Positions 9,801-21,033 of a stretch of 64,000 nt of DNA are shown piece after piece. The first letter of the stretch is position 1, and the number at the start of each line of letters is the position of its first letter. The translations under genes and the position numbers were made by a program. Location of the stretch: positions 206,707 to 270,706 of the forward strand of contig PCXA01000018.1 of NCBI GenBank assembly GCA_002796325.1. Direction: 5' to 3'. The notes beneath the pieces were generated by a model, which worked only from the letters and a program-made list of their open reading frames with translations, had not been told where the DNA came from and did not search any database. Origin of the DNA: Deltaproteobacteria bacterium CG11_big_fil_rev_8_21_14_0_20_47_16 (lineage in GTDB: Bacteria; UBA10199; GCA-002796325; 1-14-0-20-47-16).

Positions 9801-9895
9801 CGTACTTCATATGTTGGCACACAACTGGCTGATATTTCCAGTGATTTTTTATTCAGACCTTGCCTTTGTGAAGCACATTACCTACAAGGCGCTCC

Positions 9896-11197
9896 ATGAT
9901 TCCACGCTATAGTAGACCTGAAATGACCGCCCTTTGGACGGATGAGGCGCGGTGGTCCATTTGGCTGCGCATTGAACTGGCTGCCTGTAAAGCCTGGGCC
10001 AAGTTGGGCAAGATCCCCCGGAAAGACCTACAGACAATATTAAAAAAGGCCGACTTTGACCCCAAACGGATCCCCAAGATTGAGGCCGAAGTGAAGCACG
10101 ATGTGATTGCATTTTTGACATCGGTGGCTGAAAAAGTCGGGCCGTCGAGTCGCTATATTCACCTGGGTATGACATCGAGTGATGTATTGGACACGACGTT
10201 GGCGTGCCAGCTGACTGAAGCCCTGGACTTGATTGTGGTGGATGTTAAACGCTGTATGGTCATTCTTAAAAGACGCGCACAAAAGTATCGGATGACACCC
10301 ATGATGGGGCGTTCCCATGGGATCCATGCGGAACCTGTGACCTTCGGACTAAAGTTGGCGCTATGGTATTCTGAATTTGAACGTAATCTGGAACGCTTGC
10401 AGCAGGCGCGTAAGATGATTGCAGTAGGCAAAATTTCGGGGGCAGTGGGCACGTTTGCGAATGTACCCCCCGCTATTGAAAAAGCGGTGTGTACGGAATT
10501 GGGGTTAAAACCAGAGCCTTTGGCCACGCAAGTCGTGCAGCGTGATCGTCATGCGCAGTACTTTACAACATTGGCAGTGCTTGCAGGAACAATCGAAAAA
10601 ATTGCGGTTGAGATTCGTCATTTGCAACGCACCGAAGTTTTAGAAGTGGAAGAACCCTTTACCAAGGGCCAAAAGGGTTCGTCTGCAATGCCACACAAAC
10701 GCAATCCCATTTTGTCTGAAAACCTCACAGGTCTAGCTCGTCTTGTGCGCGCCAACAGTGTTGCCGCAATGGAAAATATTGCGCTGTGGCATGAGCGCGA
10801 CATCTCGCATTCATCGGTGGAGCGTGTGATTGGTCCCGACAGTACTATTTTGGTCGACTTTATGTTGTCACGCCTGGCAGGTCTTTTGGATGGTATGGTG
10901 GTGTATCCCCGTCGCATGGCATCCAATATGCAAAAGTCGCATGGCTTGATTTTTTCACAGCGTGTTCTACTCGCGTTAATCGAAGCGGGTATGAGTCGTG
11001 AAGAGGCGTATCGTGTGGTTCAGAAGAATGCGATGAAGGCTTGGGATGAAGAAAGTGACTTTAAGGAGTTTTTAAAGAAGGATCCTCAGGTTTCTAGCTT
11101 TTTGACGGACGCTGAAATTGGTAAGTTGTTTGATTTGCGTCATCACTTGAAGCATGTCGATACATTGTTCAAGCGTGTATTCGGGAGTGGGCGATGA
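9896..11197 (+). CDS. purB: Adenylosuccinate lyase
   Basis: GMTSSDVLDT, GRSHGIHAEP, KGSSAMPHKRNP. Confidence 0.96.
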   Translation: MIPRYSRPEMTALWTDEARWSIWLRIELAACKAWAKLGKIPRKDLQTILKKADFDPKRIPKIEAEVKHDVIAFLTSVAEKVGPSSRYIHLGMTSSDVLDTTLACQLTEALDLIVVDVKRCMVILKRRAQKYRMTPMMGRSHGIHAEPVTFGLKLALWYSEFERNLERLQQARKMIAVGKISGAVGTFANVPPAIEKAVCTELGLKPEPLATQVVQRDRHAQYFTTLAVLAGTIEKIAVEIRHLQRTEVLEVEEPFTKGQKGSSAMPHKRNPILSENLTGLARLVRANSVAAMENIALWHERDISHSSVERVIGPDSTILVDFMLSRLAGLLDGMVVYPRRMASNMQKSHGLIFSQRVLLALIEAGMSREEAYRVVQKNAMKAWDEESDFKEFLKKDPQVSSFLTDAEIGKLFDLRHHLKHVDTLFKRVFGSGR

Positions 11198-11898
11198 GCG
11201 AAAAACTCTACGAAGGTAAGGCGAAAGTTCTCTACGCAACAGATGACCCCCAACAAGTCATTCAATATTTTAAAGATGATGCCACAGCGTTCAATGCGCA
11301 GAAACGCGGCACCATTGTGGATAAGGGTGTCATGAATTGTGCAATTTCCTCTAAAATCTTTCAGGAACTTGAAAAGGTGGGCGTGCCTACGCATTTCATT
11401 TCCCAAAAGTCCGAGCGCGAAATGCTGGTGAAGCGTTTGAAGATTGTGCCAATTGAAGTTGTCGTGCGTAATGTGATTGCGGGCTCTTTGGCCAAACGTA
11501 TGGGTCGTCCCGAAGGTGAATCGCTCCCCAATACAATCGTTGAACTTTATTATAAAGATGATGCTTTGGGTGATCCCATGATTAACGATGATCATGTGTT
11601 TACATTTAAGTTGGCAACCCCCGATGATCTGACAGCGATTCGGCGTATGGCTGTGCAAGTGAATAATTATTTGAAGTCGTTCTTTGATCGACTGGGAATT
11701 CGTTTGGTGGATTTTAAGTTGGAATTTGGTCGCGATGTGACGGGTCAATTGGTCTTGGGTGACGAAATCACGCCCGATGGCTGTCGTTTGTGGGACAAGG
11801 CCACCAATGAAAAAATGGATAAGGATCGGTTTCGCCGGGATTTGGGTGGAGTCGAAGAAGCCTATCAAAAAGTCTATCAACTGGTGACAGGAGCGTAA
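11194..11898 (+). CDS. purC: Phosphoribosylaminoimidazole-succinocarboxamide synthase (SAICAR synthetase)
   Basis: LYEGKAKVLYATDDP, VVVRNVIAGSLAKRMG, LVDFKLEFG. Confidence 0.96.
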   Translation: MSEKLYEGKAKVLYATDDPQQVIQYFKDDATAFNAQKRGTIVDKGVMNCAISSKIFQELEKVGVPTHFISQKSEREMLVKRLKIVPIEVVVRNVIAGSLAKRMGRPEGESLPNTIVELYYKDDALGDPMINDDHVFTFKLATPDDLTAIRRMAVQVNNYLKSFFDRLGIRLVDFKLEFGRDVTGQLVLGDEITPDGCRLWDKATNEKMDKDRFRRDLGGVEEAYQKVYQLVTGA

Positions 11899-11900
11899 TC

Positions 11901-12137
11901 ATGTTGGCCAAAGTTTATGTAACGTTAAAGCAAGGTGTGTTGGACCCACAGGGAAAAGCCGTAGGGCATGCACTTGGGACACTCGGGTTTAAAGAAGTCG
12001 AAGATGTTCGCATTGGAAAATATATTGAAGTAACATTGCCAGATCTCCCCAAAGATAAAGCCGAAGCGCGAGTGAAGGAAATGTGTGAGGGATTGTTGGC
12101 TAATACCGTCATTGAAAGTTACCGGATCGAACTTTAG
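11901..12137 (+). CDS. purS: FGAM synthase subunit PurS
   Basis: Size (78 aa), VTLKQGVLDPQGKAVGHALGTLGF, immediately upstream of purQ/purL. Confidence 0.95.
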   Translation: MLAKVYVTLKQGVLDPQGKAVGHALGTLGFKEVEDVRIGKYIEVTLPDLPKDKAEARVKEMCEGLLANTVIESYRIEL

Positions 12138-12143
12138 GTGCAT

Positions 12144-12800
12144 ATGAAAGTCGGCGTCATTACATTCCCCGCCAGTAATTGTGATCAAGACTGCGTCAGC
12201 GCTGTGAAGCGTATGGGCGCGTCTGTTGTTTCACTTTGGCATCGTGATGCAAGTGTTCAAGATGTGGATGCGGTGATTATTCCAGGTGGATTTTCGTATG
12301 GTGACTACCTGCGTTGCGGTGCCATGGCAGCACATTCACCGATTATGGCTGCGGTAAAACAGTTTGCAGCCAAGGGCGGTCGCGTCCTTGGGATTTGTAA
12401 TGGTTTCCAAATCTTAACGGAGTCTGGGTTGTTGCCTGGTGTGCTCATGCGCAATGCCCATTTGAAATTTGTGTGCAGAACGGTTGCAGTGAAAATTGTG
12501 AACACCCAAACAGCAGTTACCTCTCGTTATAAGTCGGGCCAGATATTGCAAATGCCGGTGGCACACATGGAAGGTAATTATTTTGCCGATGCTACGACTT
12601 TGGCAACTCTCAAAAAGAATAATCAAATTGTATTTCAATATGCGGATGGCCAAAATCCCAATGGGGCCATCGATAATATTGCAGGGATTTGTAACGAAGC
12701 ACGCAATGTCGTTGGCTTAATGCCTCATCCTGAACGCGTTTGCGATCCACTTTTGGGTGGCACCGATGGTGTCGAACTCTTTAAGGCCTTACTCCAATGA
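12144..12800 (+). CDS. purQ: FGAM synthase glutaminase subunit PurQ
   Basis: [32 protein letters not shown] at 12144 preferred over GTG at 12138. Confidence 0.95.
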   Translation: MKVGVITFPASNCDQDCVSAVKRMGASVVSLWHRDASVQDVDAVIIPGGFSYGDYLRCGAMAAHSPIMAAVKQFAAKGGRVLGICNGFQILTESGLLPGVLMRNAHLKFVCRTVAVKIVNTQTAVTSRYKSGQILQMPVAHMEGNYFADATTLATLKKNNQIVFQYADGQNPNGAIDNIAGICNEARNVVGLMPHPERVCDPLLGGTDGVELFKALLQ

Positions 12801-14989
12801 CCATTACACCTGATCAAATTGCATCCCATGGTTTGTCACCGGATGAATATTCCCGAATTTTGGAACTGATTGGTCGCGAACCCACACTGACAGAGTTGGG
12901 TATTTTTTCGGTCATGTGGAGCGAACATTGTAGCTATAAAAGTTCACGCATTCATTTGAAAAATTTTCCCACAAAAGGTCCGCAGGTCCTGCAAGGTCCA
13001 GGTGAAAACGCAGGTATTGTGGATATTGGTGATGGTGATGCCATTGCCTTCAAAATGGAATCCCATAATCATCCATCTTACATTGAACCCTACCAAGGTG
13101 CGGCCACCGGCGTGGGTGGAATTTTGCGTGACGTCTTTACGATGGGGGCGCGGCCGATTGCAAATTTGAATAGCTTGCGCTTTGGTGAACCAAGTCATCC
13201 CAAAACAGCACACTTAGTGCGTGGTGTCGTCGCAGGTATTGGTGGTTATGGTAACTGCGTGGGTGTTCCCACCGTTGCTGGCGAAATTTATTTCGATGCC
13301 TGTTACAATGGGAATATTTTAGTGAATGCAATGACGGTCGGCCATGTGCGACAAGATGAGATTTTCCGTGGTTTTGCGAGTGGTGTGGGTAATCCGGTTA
13401 TTTATGTGGGCTCCAAAACCGGGCGTGATGGGATTCATGGTGCCACAATGGCGAGTGATGTGTTTGACGACGCAAGTGATGAAAAGCGCCCAACTGTTCA
13501 GGTTGGTGATCCCTTTACTGAAAAATTATTACTCGAAGCCTGTATCGAAGCCATGAAGACTGGTGCGATTGTGGGTATTCAGGACATGGGTGCGGCAGGG
13601 CTCACCAGTTCATCATTTGAAATGGCATCGCGTGCAGGAACCGGTATTGTGATGGACTTAGACAAGGTGCCAAATCGTGAGCCCGGCATGACCGCCTATG
13701 AATTGATGCTCTCTGAATCCCAAGAGCGTATGTTGATGGTCGTGACTAAAGGCCGCGAGTCTGAAATTTTAGAAGTATTTGAAAAGTGGGAGTTGGATGC
13801 GAGTATTGTGGGCGAAGTCACCAACGATGGTCGTATGAAAATTATTCACCATGGTGAAGCGGTGGTCGATCTTCCTGTTGCGCCACTCGCAGATGCGGCG
13901 CCACTTTATGATCGTCCACGTCAAAAGCCAGAGTGGTTAGATGCGCTTAATAATGCAGCACCTGTCCAAAAGACATACTCTGATTGGAATGCGATATTGC
14001 TCCAGATGATGGGCTCTGCCAATTTGTGCAGTCGGGCATGGGTGTATGAGCAGTATGATCAATCTGTGGGAGCAAATACCGTAACGCTGCCTGGGAGCGA
14101 TTCGGCAGTTGTCCGTGTGGATGGCACTAAGAAGGCTGTCGCAACAGCGGTGGACTGCAATAGTCGCTATTGTTATTTGGATCCCTATTGGGGTGGCGCG
14201 CATACGCTTGCAGAGTGCGCCCGCAATGTCTCGTGCAGTGGGGCACTGCCACTTGCGGCAACAGATTGCTTAAACTTTGGTAACCCTGAGCGCCCTGAAA
14301 TTATGTGGCAGTTTGAGCGTGCCGTAGCAGGTGTGAGTGATGCTTGCCGTGAACTCAATGTCCCCATCGTTTCTGGCAATGTGAGTTTATACAATGAGTC
14401 CGTAGGCTCAGCGATTTATCCCACGCCAACAATTGGTGTGGTGGGGCTGCTCAAAGATGTGTCCCGTCATGTGACATCTCATTTTCAAAAGAAGGGTGAT
14501 GTTGTTATTTTGTTGGGTGGCAATGAATTGTCTCTGGGTGGAAGTGAATTTGCTTGGGTGATGGAAAAGCGTGTTGCGGGGCGCCCACCTGTTTTGGATC
14601 TGAAACTCGAGAAAAATGTGCAGGCTCTCCTTCGTGAGTGGATTGCTCAGGGAAAGCTGCTTTCCGCACATGATGTGAGTGACGGTGGTATTGCTGTGGC
14701 ACTCGCCGAATGTTGTTTTAAAAATGAATTGGGTGCACAGATAGAGCTAAAATTTGATGATCCGATGATGGGACTTTTTGGTGAAGGCGGGTCGCGAATC
14801 ATTATCACCTGTGAGCGTGATTCTGTGACCAAACTATTTGATCATGCAAAGAAGATGGGAGTGCCCGCGTTGCCTGTTGGAATTGTGGGTGGTACTCATT
14901 TAAAAATTGGAAAATCGATTAATGTAGAAGTTGCAGCATTGAAGCATGAGTGGTCCAATGGGTTCTCAAACGTTGTTGGGAAGGAATAA
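12797..14989 (+). CDS. purL: FGAM synthase subunit PurL (small type, with PurS/PurQ)
   Basis: [32 protein letters not shown]. Confidence 0.97.
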   Translation: MTITPDQIASHGLSPDEYSRILELIGREPTLTELGIFSVMWSEHCSYKSSRIHLKNFPTKGPQVLQGPGENAGIVDIGDGDAIAFKMESHNHPSYIEPYQGAATGVGGILRDVFTMGARPIANLNSLRFGEPSHPKTAHLVRGVVAGIGGYGNCVGVPTVAGEIYFDACYNGNILVNAMTVGHVRQDEIFRGFASGVGNPVIYVGSKTGRDGIHGATMASDVFDDASDEKRPTVQVGDPFTEKLLLEACIEAMKTGAIVGIQDMGAAGLTSSSFEMASRAGTGIVMDLDKVPNREPGMTAYELMLSESQERMLMVVTKGRESEILEVFEKWELDASIVGEVTNDGRMKIIHHGEAVVDLPVAPLADAAPLYDRPRQKPEWLDALNNAAPVQKTYSDWNAILLQMMGSANLCSRAWVYEQYDQSVGANTVTLPGSDSAVVRVDGTKKAVATAVDCNSRYCYLDPYWGGAHTLAECARNVSCSGALPLAATDCLNFGNPERPEIMWQFERAVAGVSDACRELNVPIVSGNVSLYNESVGSAIYPTPTIGVVGLLKDVSRHVTSHFQKKGDVVILLGGNELSLGGSEFAWVMEKRVAGRPPVLDLKLEKNVQALLREWIAQGKLLSAHDVSDGGIAVALAECCFKNELGAQIELKFDDPMMGLFGEGGSRIIITCERDSVTKLFDHAKKMGVPALPVGIVGGTHLKIGKSINVEVAALKHEWSNGFSNVVGKE

Positions 14990-14991
14990 GT

Positions 14992-16341
14992 ATGTGTGGC
15001 ATTGTGGGTGTTTACAATTCTGAAGAAGCGGCAAACCTGGTCTATTTGGGGCTTTACGCGCTTCAACATCGTGGACAGGAAAGCGCCGGAATTGCAACGG
15101 GTGATGGTAAACAGATTCGTCAATTCCGTGGCATGGGCTTGGTTGCTGATATTTTTTCTGAAGATGTCATGAAGAAACTTCCAGGACATTGTGCAATTGG
15201 TCACACGCGATATGCAACATCGGGTGAAACAGTTCTATGTAACGCTCAGCCATTTGTCATGAACTATGCCAAAGGGTGGTTGGCCATTGCACATAATGGA
15301 AATTTGACGAATGCGACAAAGCTGCGCAAAGAATTGGAAGCAGGTGGTTCCATTTTTCAATCCAGTATGGATTCGGAAGTCTTCATGCATTTGATTGCCA
15401 ATGAACCTGAACGATCACTGAAGGACCGCATTATTTCAGCCTGCCAAGATGTGGAAGGTGCCTATTCACTTCTCTTCTTGGGAGAGGATCTAATGATTGC
15501 CGTTCGCGATCCGTATGGTTGGCGTCCACTTGTCATCGGTAAAAAGGGTGACACCTATGTTGTTGCTTCAGAGACCTGCGCTTTGGATTTGTTTGGTGCG
15601 ACGTTTGAACGCGCCGTTGAGCCGGGTGAAGTAATCATTTGGAATAAAGAGGGCATGAAGAGCTACATGCTCCCCACAAAGCCGGCTAGGCGTGCGCAGT
15701 GTGTGTTTGAATATATTTATTTTGCGCGCCCCGATAGTGATGTTTTTGGACGCAATGTGTATCAGATGCGTGTGGGGTATGGAAAAGAGTTGGCCAAGAA
15801 ACACCCAACGAAAGCCGATATTGTCATTCCAGTGCCTGACTCTGGCGTGCCAGCCGCCATCGGTTATGCAGCAGAAGCAGGGCTGCCATTCCAAATGGGA
15901 CTCATTCGTAATCATTATGTGGGCCGTACGTTTATTGAGCCGCAGCAATCTATCCGTAACTTTGGTGTGAAGCTCAAATTGAATCCAGTGCGTGAAATTT
16001 TGAAGGATAAGCGTGTGGTGGTGGTGGATGATTCGATTGTACGTGGCACTACATGCAAAAAAATTGTTGGTATGTTGCGTCGGGCTGGTGCCAAAGAAAT
16101 TCATATGCGTATTTCAGCACCGCCAACCAAGTGGCCCTGCTACTATGGGATCGACACACCGACACGTGAAGAACTAATTGCTGCCTCTCACTCCATTGAG
16201 GAAACTTGCAAATTTATTGGTGCAGATTCATTGGAATACCTTACAGAAGATGAACTCTTCTGGTTCGATAAGAAGCCAGGCGAGTGGTTTTGTGATGCCT
16301 GTTTTACCGGAAACTACCCCACGCCAGTTGATATAAAGTAA
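14992..16341 (+). CDS. purF: Amidophosphoribosyltransferase
   Basis: MCGIVGVYN Ntn start, YALQHRGQESAGI, VVVDDSIVRGTT. Confidence 0.97.
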   Translation: MCGIVGVYNSEEAANLVYLGLYALQHRGQESAGIATGDGKQIRQFRGMGLVADIFSEDVMKKLPGHCAIGHTRYATSGETVLCNAQPFVMNYAKGWLAIAHNGNLTNATKLRKELEAGGSIFQSSMDSEVFMHLIANEPERSLKDRIISACQDVEGAYSLLFLGEDLMIAVRDPYGWRPLVIGKKGDTYVVASETCALDLFGATFERAVEPGEVIIWNKEGMKSYMLPTKPARRAQCVFEYIYFARPDSDVFGRNVYQMRVGYGKELAKKHPTKADIVIPVPDSGVPAAIGYAAEAGLPFQMGLIRNHYVGRTFIEPQQSIRNFGVKLKLNPVREILKDKRVVVVDDSIVRGTTCKKIVGMLRRAGAKEIHMRISAPPTKWPCYYGIDTPTREELIAASHSIEETCKFIGADSLEYLTEDELFWFDKKPGEWFCDACFTGNYPTPVDIK

Positions 16342-16394
16342 TCAGTTGTAAGCAACTTTTTGCGTGATCTGCCGATACTATATGTGGAGGTAGC

Positions 16395-16859
16395 ATGGCA
16401 AAGCCCATCCAAAAGCATCAGCATATTTTCGCGACAGGCAAGGGGACTTATTATCCAGGTCGTACAAAACCGCTTGTCGGCATTAGATTATCGCCACTCG
16501 CTGCCTACCTTCAATCTCACTACTCTACATTTGCATCTCCTTGTGGCAATAAAGGTGATGTGTATAAAATTACATTGGTGGGGCAACCCGCGCTATTTCG
16601 GTACGCATTACTGAATGATCGTATTATGCATCATAGTTGCAGTGTCGTTGGTAAGGCAAAAGATGATGACGGGAAGAATCTGATGCCTCACGGATCAAGC
16701 GTGCCACTGGTTGATCTATCCGTTGGTCTTGCCGAATATTTTGGGATTAAGGGCAGAAAGGGAATTGCACAATTTAAAGTGCGTCCCGTACCCCATGATC
16801 AATACGATGCAGTGCTAGACTTGATAAAGAGCGGTGTCCTGGTTGCTCATGCTAAATAG
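16395..16859 (+). CDS. Hypothetical protein, possible double-psi beta-barrel-like C-terminus
   Basis: 154 aa ORF; VDLSVGLAEYFGIKGRKGIAQFKV loosely resembles RlpA-type motifs; RBS-like ggagg upstream. Confidence 0.6.
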   Translation: MAKPIQKHQHIFATGKGTYYPGRTKPLVGIRLSPLAAYLQSHYSTFASPCGNKGDVYKITLVGQPALFRYALLNDRIMHHSCSVVGKAKDDDGKNLMPHGSSVPLVDLSVGLAEYFGIKGRKGIAQFKVRPVPHDQYDAVLDLIKSGVLVAHAK

Positions 16860-17994
16860 TCGCAAGTGCTTGATCGACGTCTTTAATTAAATCATCCACA
16901 TCTTCGATACCCACAGACAACCGAATGAGTCCGTCGCTAATACCAATTTTGTCGCGCTCGCTGGCTGGAATGGCCGCATGGGTCATGAGTGCTGGGTAGC
17001 AGAGTAATGACTCTACGCCCCCCAAGCTTTCAGCAAGTGAAAAGAGCTTGAAGGATTCCATAACTTTCTTCGTTTGCGCCACATCGCCCTTAATTTCGAA
17101 CGACATCATACCCGAAAACCCACTCATTTGCTTTTTTGCAAGTGCATGTTGGGGGTGTGATGCAAGACCGGGGTAGAAGACCTTGGATACTTTAGGATGT
17201 TTGGATAAATGTTCTGCAATGGCTTGCGCATTTTTGGCATGTTGCTCCATGCGGATGGCCAAGGTTTTTAAACCACGCAATGTGAGATAACAATCCATCG
17301 GCCCAGGAACAGCACCAACGGCTTTTTGAATGAATTTTAATTTTTCATACACGTCGTTGTTGTTTGTCATCACACAGCCACCAATTACATCGCTATGACC
17401 GCCAATGTATTTGGTTGTGCTGTGCAATACAATGTCTGCACCTAGCGCCAATGGTTGTTGGAAGTACGGCGACGCAAATGTGTTGTCGACAATCGTTAAA
17501 CAACCCTTTTCTTTGGCTGCTTTCGCAATGGATTCAATGTCGATGACGGTCAAAAGTGGATTGGTAGGGGATTCCAGCCATACCAATTTTGTTTTGGGGG
17601 TCATGGCATTAACAAAGGCATCGGGCCCTGTAGGATTTACAAATGTAAAATTGAGACCCAAATCTTCCATTACCATTTTAAAGAGTCGGTATGTGCCGCC
17701 GTAGACTTCGCTGGAAACCACCATGTGGTCACCGGCCTTCATCAGGTGGCAGATTGCTGCGGTGGCAGCGCAACCAGATGCGTAAGCCAATCCATGTTGC
17801 GCATTTTCTAGTGACGCCAAACAGTCTTCTAGTGCAGTGCGCGTGGGATTTCCTGCGCGACTGTAATCATAACCTTTGGTGACGCCAACGGCATCTTGGG
17901 TAAATGTAGATGTTTGATATACAGGAACAATCGTGGCACCCGTTGCAGGATCGGCACCTTGTCCGACATGAATGGCCTTCGTAGCAAATTTCAT
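16852..17994 (-). CDS. Cystathionine gamma-lyase/synthase family PLP enzyme
   Basis: YDYSRAGNPTRTALEDCLASLE, GLAYASGCAA, LHSTTKYIGGHSDVIGG. Confidence 0.94.
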   Translation of the reverse strand: MKFATKAIHVGQGADPATGATIVPVYQTSTFTQDAVGVTKGYDYSRAGNPTRTALEDCLASLENAQHGLAYASGCAATAAICHLMKAGDHMVVSSEVYGGTYRLFKMVMEDLGLNFTFVNPTGPDAFVNAMTPKTKLVWLESPTNPLLTVIDIESIAKAAKEKGCLTIVDNTFASPYFQQPLALGADIVLHSTTKYIGGHSDVIGGCVMTNNNDVYEKLKFIQKAVGAVPGPMDCYLTLRGLKTLAIRMEQHAKNAQAIAEHLSKHPKVSKVFYPGLASHPQHALAKKQMSGFSGMMSFEIKGDVAQTKKVMESFKLFSLAESLGGVESLLCYPALMTHAAIPASERDKIGISDGLIRLSVGIEDVDDLIKDVDQALATI

Positions 17995-19352
17995 GCATGC
18001 TCCTTTTGGTTCTGCCAGTAGTTGATTAAGTCGATTCGTGAAATAACGCCAACAGGCTTGCCATGGTCTTGCACTAAAATTGCGTGTGTTCCTGCAATCA
18101 AGAGGCGATAGGCCTCAGAAATGTTGGTTGTCACATCTAGCGCGGGAAGTGGTTTGCCCATAATGACGCCGACTGTTTGGTGTGACAGGTTGGCACCGTC
18201 ATACATGAGCTTCATGAGTGTGTCTTCATGGATGCTACCCACGCTCTTGCCATCATCAATAACGGGAATTTGAGAAATTTCATGCTCGTGCATGAGCGTT
18301 ATGGCGTCACTTGCCGAGTTTGCAGATGTAACGGAAAGAATCTTTTGTGTTTCTGTCTTGGTTGCCAAAATTTCACTGATGTTTGTTTTCTTGGGTGCAA
18401 AATGGACGAAGCCATTTTCTTGTAGCCACTGATCTGAAAATATCTTGGTGATGTAATTGCGACCTGTATCAGGCAAAACCACAACGATGTTTTTGGGTTC
18501 GGTGAGGCGCATGGCATATTTAATGGCGCCAGAAACTGCTGTGCCAGAGGAACCCCCAACCATTAAGCCTTCTTCGCGGGCCAACCGGCGTGTCATATAG
18601 AAGGATTCCTTGTCGCCCACGCGAATCATTTCATCGATCAGCTCGTGGTGAAAATTACGTGGGATAAAGTCTTCACCGATACCCTCGACTTTATAAGGCT
18701 TGGGTGTATCACCTGAAAGAATGGAGCCTTCTGGATCAATCCCCACCACAAATATCTTTGGATTCTTTTCTTTGAGATAGCGAGAGATTCCCGAAATAGT
18801 GCCGCAGGTGCCCATGGCAACGACCAATACATCGATTTTCCCTTCAGTTTGTTCCCAGATTTCAGGTCCTGTTGTCAGATAGTGCGCCATGGGGTTTTCA
18901 GGATTATTATATTGGTCCGGGCGAAATGAGTTGGGAATTTCTTTGGCAAGCCGGTTGGCCACTTGAATATATTGTTGGGGGGAATCGGGTGGAACGTCTG
19001 TTGGTGTCACCACAACTTCGGCACCATAGGCACGAAGTAAAGCCCGCTTTTCTTCACTCATCTTGTCGGGCAACACGCAAATACAGCGATAGCCTTTTAC
19101 TGCAGCAACCATTGCAATGCCAACGCCCGTGTTGCCGGCAGTGGGTTCAATGATGGTGCCACCCGGTTTGAGGAGGCCTGCCTTTTCAGCGGCTGCAATC
19201 ATTTGAATGCCCACACGGTCTTTGATGCTGCCACCCGGATTCATGCATTCTACTTTGGCGTAAATGGGTGATGAAATATCACCAATGACTTTGTTCAACT
19301 TTACAAGTGGTGTGTGACCTACGGCTTCTAAGATGTTATTTGCGACTTTCAT
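17991..19352 (-). CDS. Cystathionine beta-synthase-like (PLP fold plus CBS pair)
   Basis: VGHTPLVKLNKV, NPGGSIKDRVG, PTAGNTGVGIA; C-terminal tandem CBS domains; start at MKVANNILEAVGHTP. Confidence 0.93.
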   Translation of the reverse strand: MKVANNILEAVGHTPLVKLNKVIGDISSPIYAKVECMNPGGSIKDRVGIQMIAAAEKAGLLKPGGTIIEPTAGNTGVGIAMVAAVKGYRCICVLPDKMSEEKRALLRAYGAEVVVTPTDVPPDSPQQYIQVANRLAKEIPNSFRPDQYNNPENPMAHYLTTGPEIWEQTEGKIDVLVVAMGTCGTISGISRYLKEKNPKIFVVGIDPEGSILSGDTPKPYKVEGIGEDFIPRNFHHELIDEMIRVGDKESFYMTRRLAREEGLMVGGSSGTAVSGAIKYAMRLTEPKNIVVVLPDTGRNYITKIFSDQWLQENGFVHFAPKKTNISEILATKTETQKILSVTSANSASDAITLMHEHEISQIPVIDDGKSVGSIHEDTLMKLMYDGANLSHQTVGVIMGKPLPALDVTTNISEAYRLLIAGTHAILVQDHGKPVGVISRIDLINYWQNQKEHA

Positions 19353-19442
19353 TGAACCCCCAGTTGGTGAATGATGCAAAGCGGCATAAACAAAGCAAAT
19401 CCTTTGACAGTATTCAAGGGAAAGACTTAGGAAAAAGCATCC

Positions 19443-20606
19443 ATGTCCCAATTTAACTTCTTTCAGTTCGGTGTACCCACCCATATTGTCTTTGGTGAAG
19501 GTGTTGCATCTGATTTTTCAGCAGAGTTGGCCCGTTTTGCCATGAAACGACCCATGTTGGTCTGTGATCATTTTTTGAGAGAGAGTGGCGCGATTGGCGC
19601 AATACGAGACGGTTTGCTGCAATCTGGACTTCACATTGCCGGTGAATTTTTTGATGTGGCGCATCCCGCGAGTGTTCGCATCGTAAAAGAATTGGCATTC
19701 GAGGCACGTGAACAGAATGCTGACAGTTTTGTCGTGATTGGCGGGGGATCGGTCATGGATGTGGCCAAGGCAGCCAACATTTTACTGACCCATGGTGGTG
19801 ACTTGGTTGCTGACTATTCAGGTGCTCAAACGATTCCGGGTCCACTCAAGCCACTAGTGGCCATTCCCACAACCGCAGGTACAGGTAGTGAAGTCACTCA
19901 GGCAGCGGTGTTGTATGATGAATCCCAGGGTGTAAAGCTGAGTTTTGTAGATGATTATTTGCGTCCCCATCTTGCAGTATTGGACCCACTACTAACGTTG
20001 AGCCTGCCACCATTTTTGACAGCGGCAACCGGCATGGATGCACTGACCCATGCAGTAGAAGCGTGGACAAGTGTGCAGTCGAATCCATTTTCAGACGCAT
20101 TAGCCAAACATGCCATTCATTTGGTGATGCATCATTTGCTCCCTGCTGTGATTGATGGCGATGATCTGGATGCACGCAAAGGGATGCTGACTGCATCCAC
20201 CATGGCAGGAGTAGCGTTTGATCATGCGATGGTGGGTGTGACTCATGCAATGACGCATGCGGTGGAAGCAGTTGCCCATGTCCATCATGGTACGGCCAAT
20301 GCCATTTTATTACCGTGGGGGATGACATATAACCGCGATGTATGTGCAGACCGATACGTGGAGTTGGCATCGCGCGTGGGCATAACAGGCAAGTGTGATG
20401 TTGATACGATTATTCAGCAGATGCGCCAATTAGTCGTAGAGTTGGAGCGCAAGTGTGGTCTCCCAACACGCCTACGCGATGTGAATGTGCAAAAGGATCA
20501 ACTTCCCAAGATTGCATCACTGGCAGCACAAGATGGCACAACAGTTTATAATCCGCGCGAAGTGGATGAAGCTGAGATTCTAAAACTGCTCGAACAAGCG
20601 TGGTAG
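19443..20606 (+). CDS. Iron-containing alcohol dehydrogenase
   Basis: VIGGGSVMDVAKA, PTTAGTGSEVTQAAV, MDALTHAVEAW, HAMTHAVEAVAHVHHGTANAILLP. Confidence 0.95.
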   Translation: MSQFNFFQFGVPTHIVFGEGVASDFSAELARFAMKRPMLVCDHFLRESGAIGAIRDGLLQSGLHIAGEFFDVAHPASVRIVKELAFEAREQNADSFVVIGGGSVMDVAKAANILLTHGGDLVADYSGAQTIPGPLKPLVAIPTTAGTGSEVTQAAVLYDESQGVKLSFVDDYLRPHLAVLDPLLTLSLPPFLTAATGMDALTHAVEAWTSVQSNPFSDALAKHAIHLVMHHLLPAVIDGDDLDARKGMLTASTMAGVAFDHAMVGVTHAMTHAVEAVAHVHHGTANAILLPWGMTYNRDVCADRYVELASRVGITGKCDVDTIIQQMRQLVVELERKCGLPTRLRDVNVQKDQLPKIASLAAQDGTTVYNPREVDEAEILKLLEQAW

Positions 20607-20614
20607 GGGGATAA

Positions 20615-21010
20615 ATGGTCTATTTTAAATCGTCGGAAGAACTACAGAAAGTGTTGGGCGGTTTTTTTCAACTCTTAGGGCAACATCCGCAATTGGGCCC
20701 AAAGTTTTTACATTCTAAATTAGTTGTCCGATTTAATTATCGTGAACCGGAATTAAGTATTACTGCAGATTGTACAGGCTCAAATGTTATAATTACATTC
20801 AATGACACCACCAAAAAACCTGAAGTGGAAATGGATATGAAGGCGGATGTGGCTCATGAATTTTGGATTGGCAAAATTAATTTGCTCGTGGCGTTGGGGC
20901 GTCGCCAAATGATTGCACGGGGGCATATTCCCAAAATTTTAAAACTTCTCCCCATTCTTAAACCCGCCCACGAACTCTATCGGCAATACATCGAATCGTT
21001 TTCACTTTAG
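20615..21010 (+). CDS. SCP2 sterol-binding-like small protein
   Basis: 131 aa; VEMDMKADVAHEFWIGKINLLVALGRRQMIARG pattern. Confidence 0.6.
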   Translation: MVYFKSSEELQKVLGGFFQLLGQHPQLGPKFLHSKLVVRFNYREPELSITADCTGSNVIITFNDTTKKPEVEMDMKADVAHEFWIGKINLLVALGRRQMIARGHIPKILKLLPILKPAHELYRQYIESFSL

Positions 21011-21033
21011 TCGCCTCAAGACTTTTTCTAATG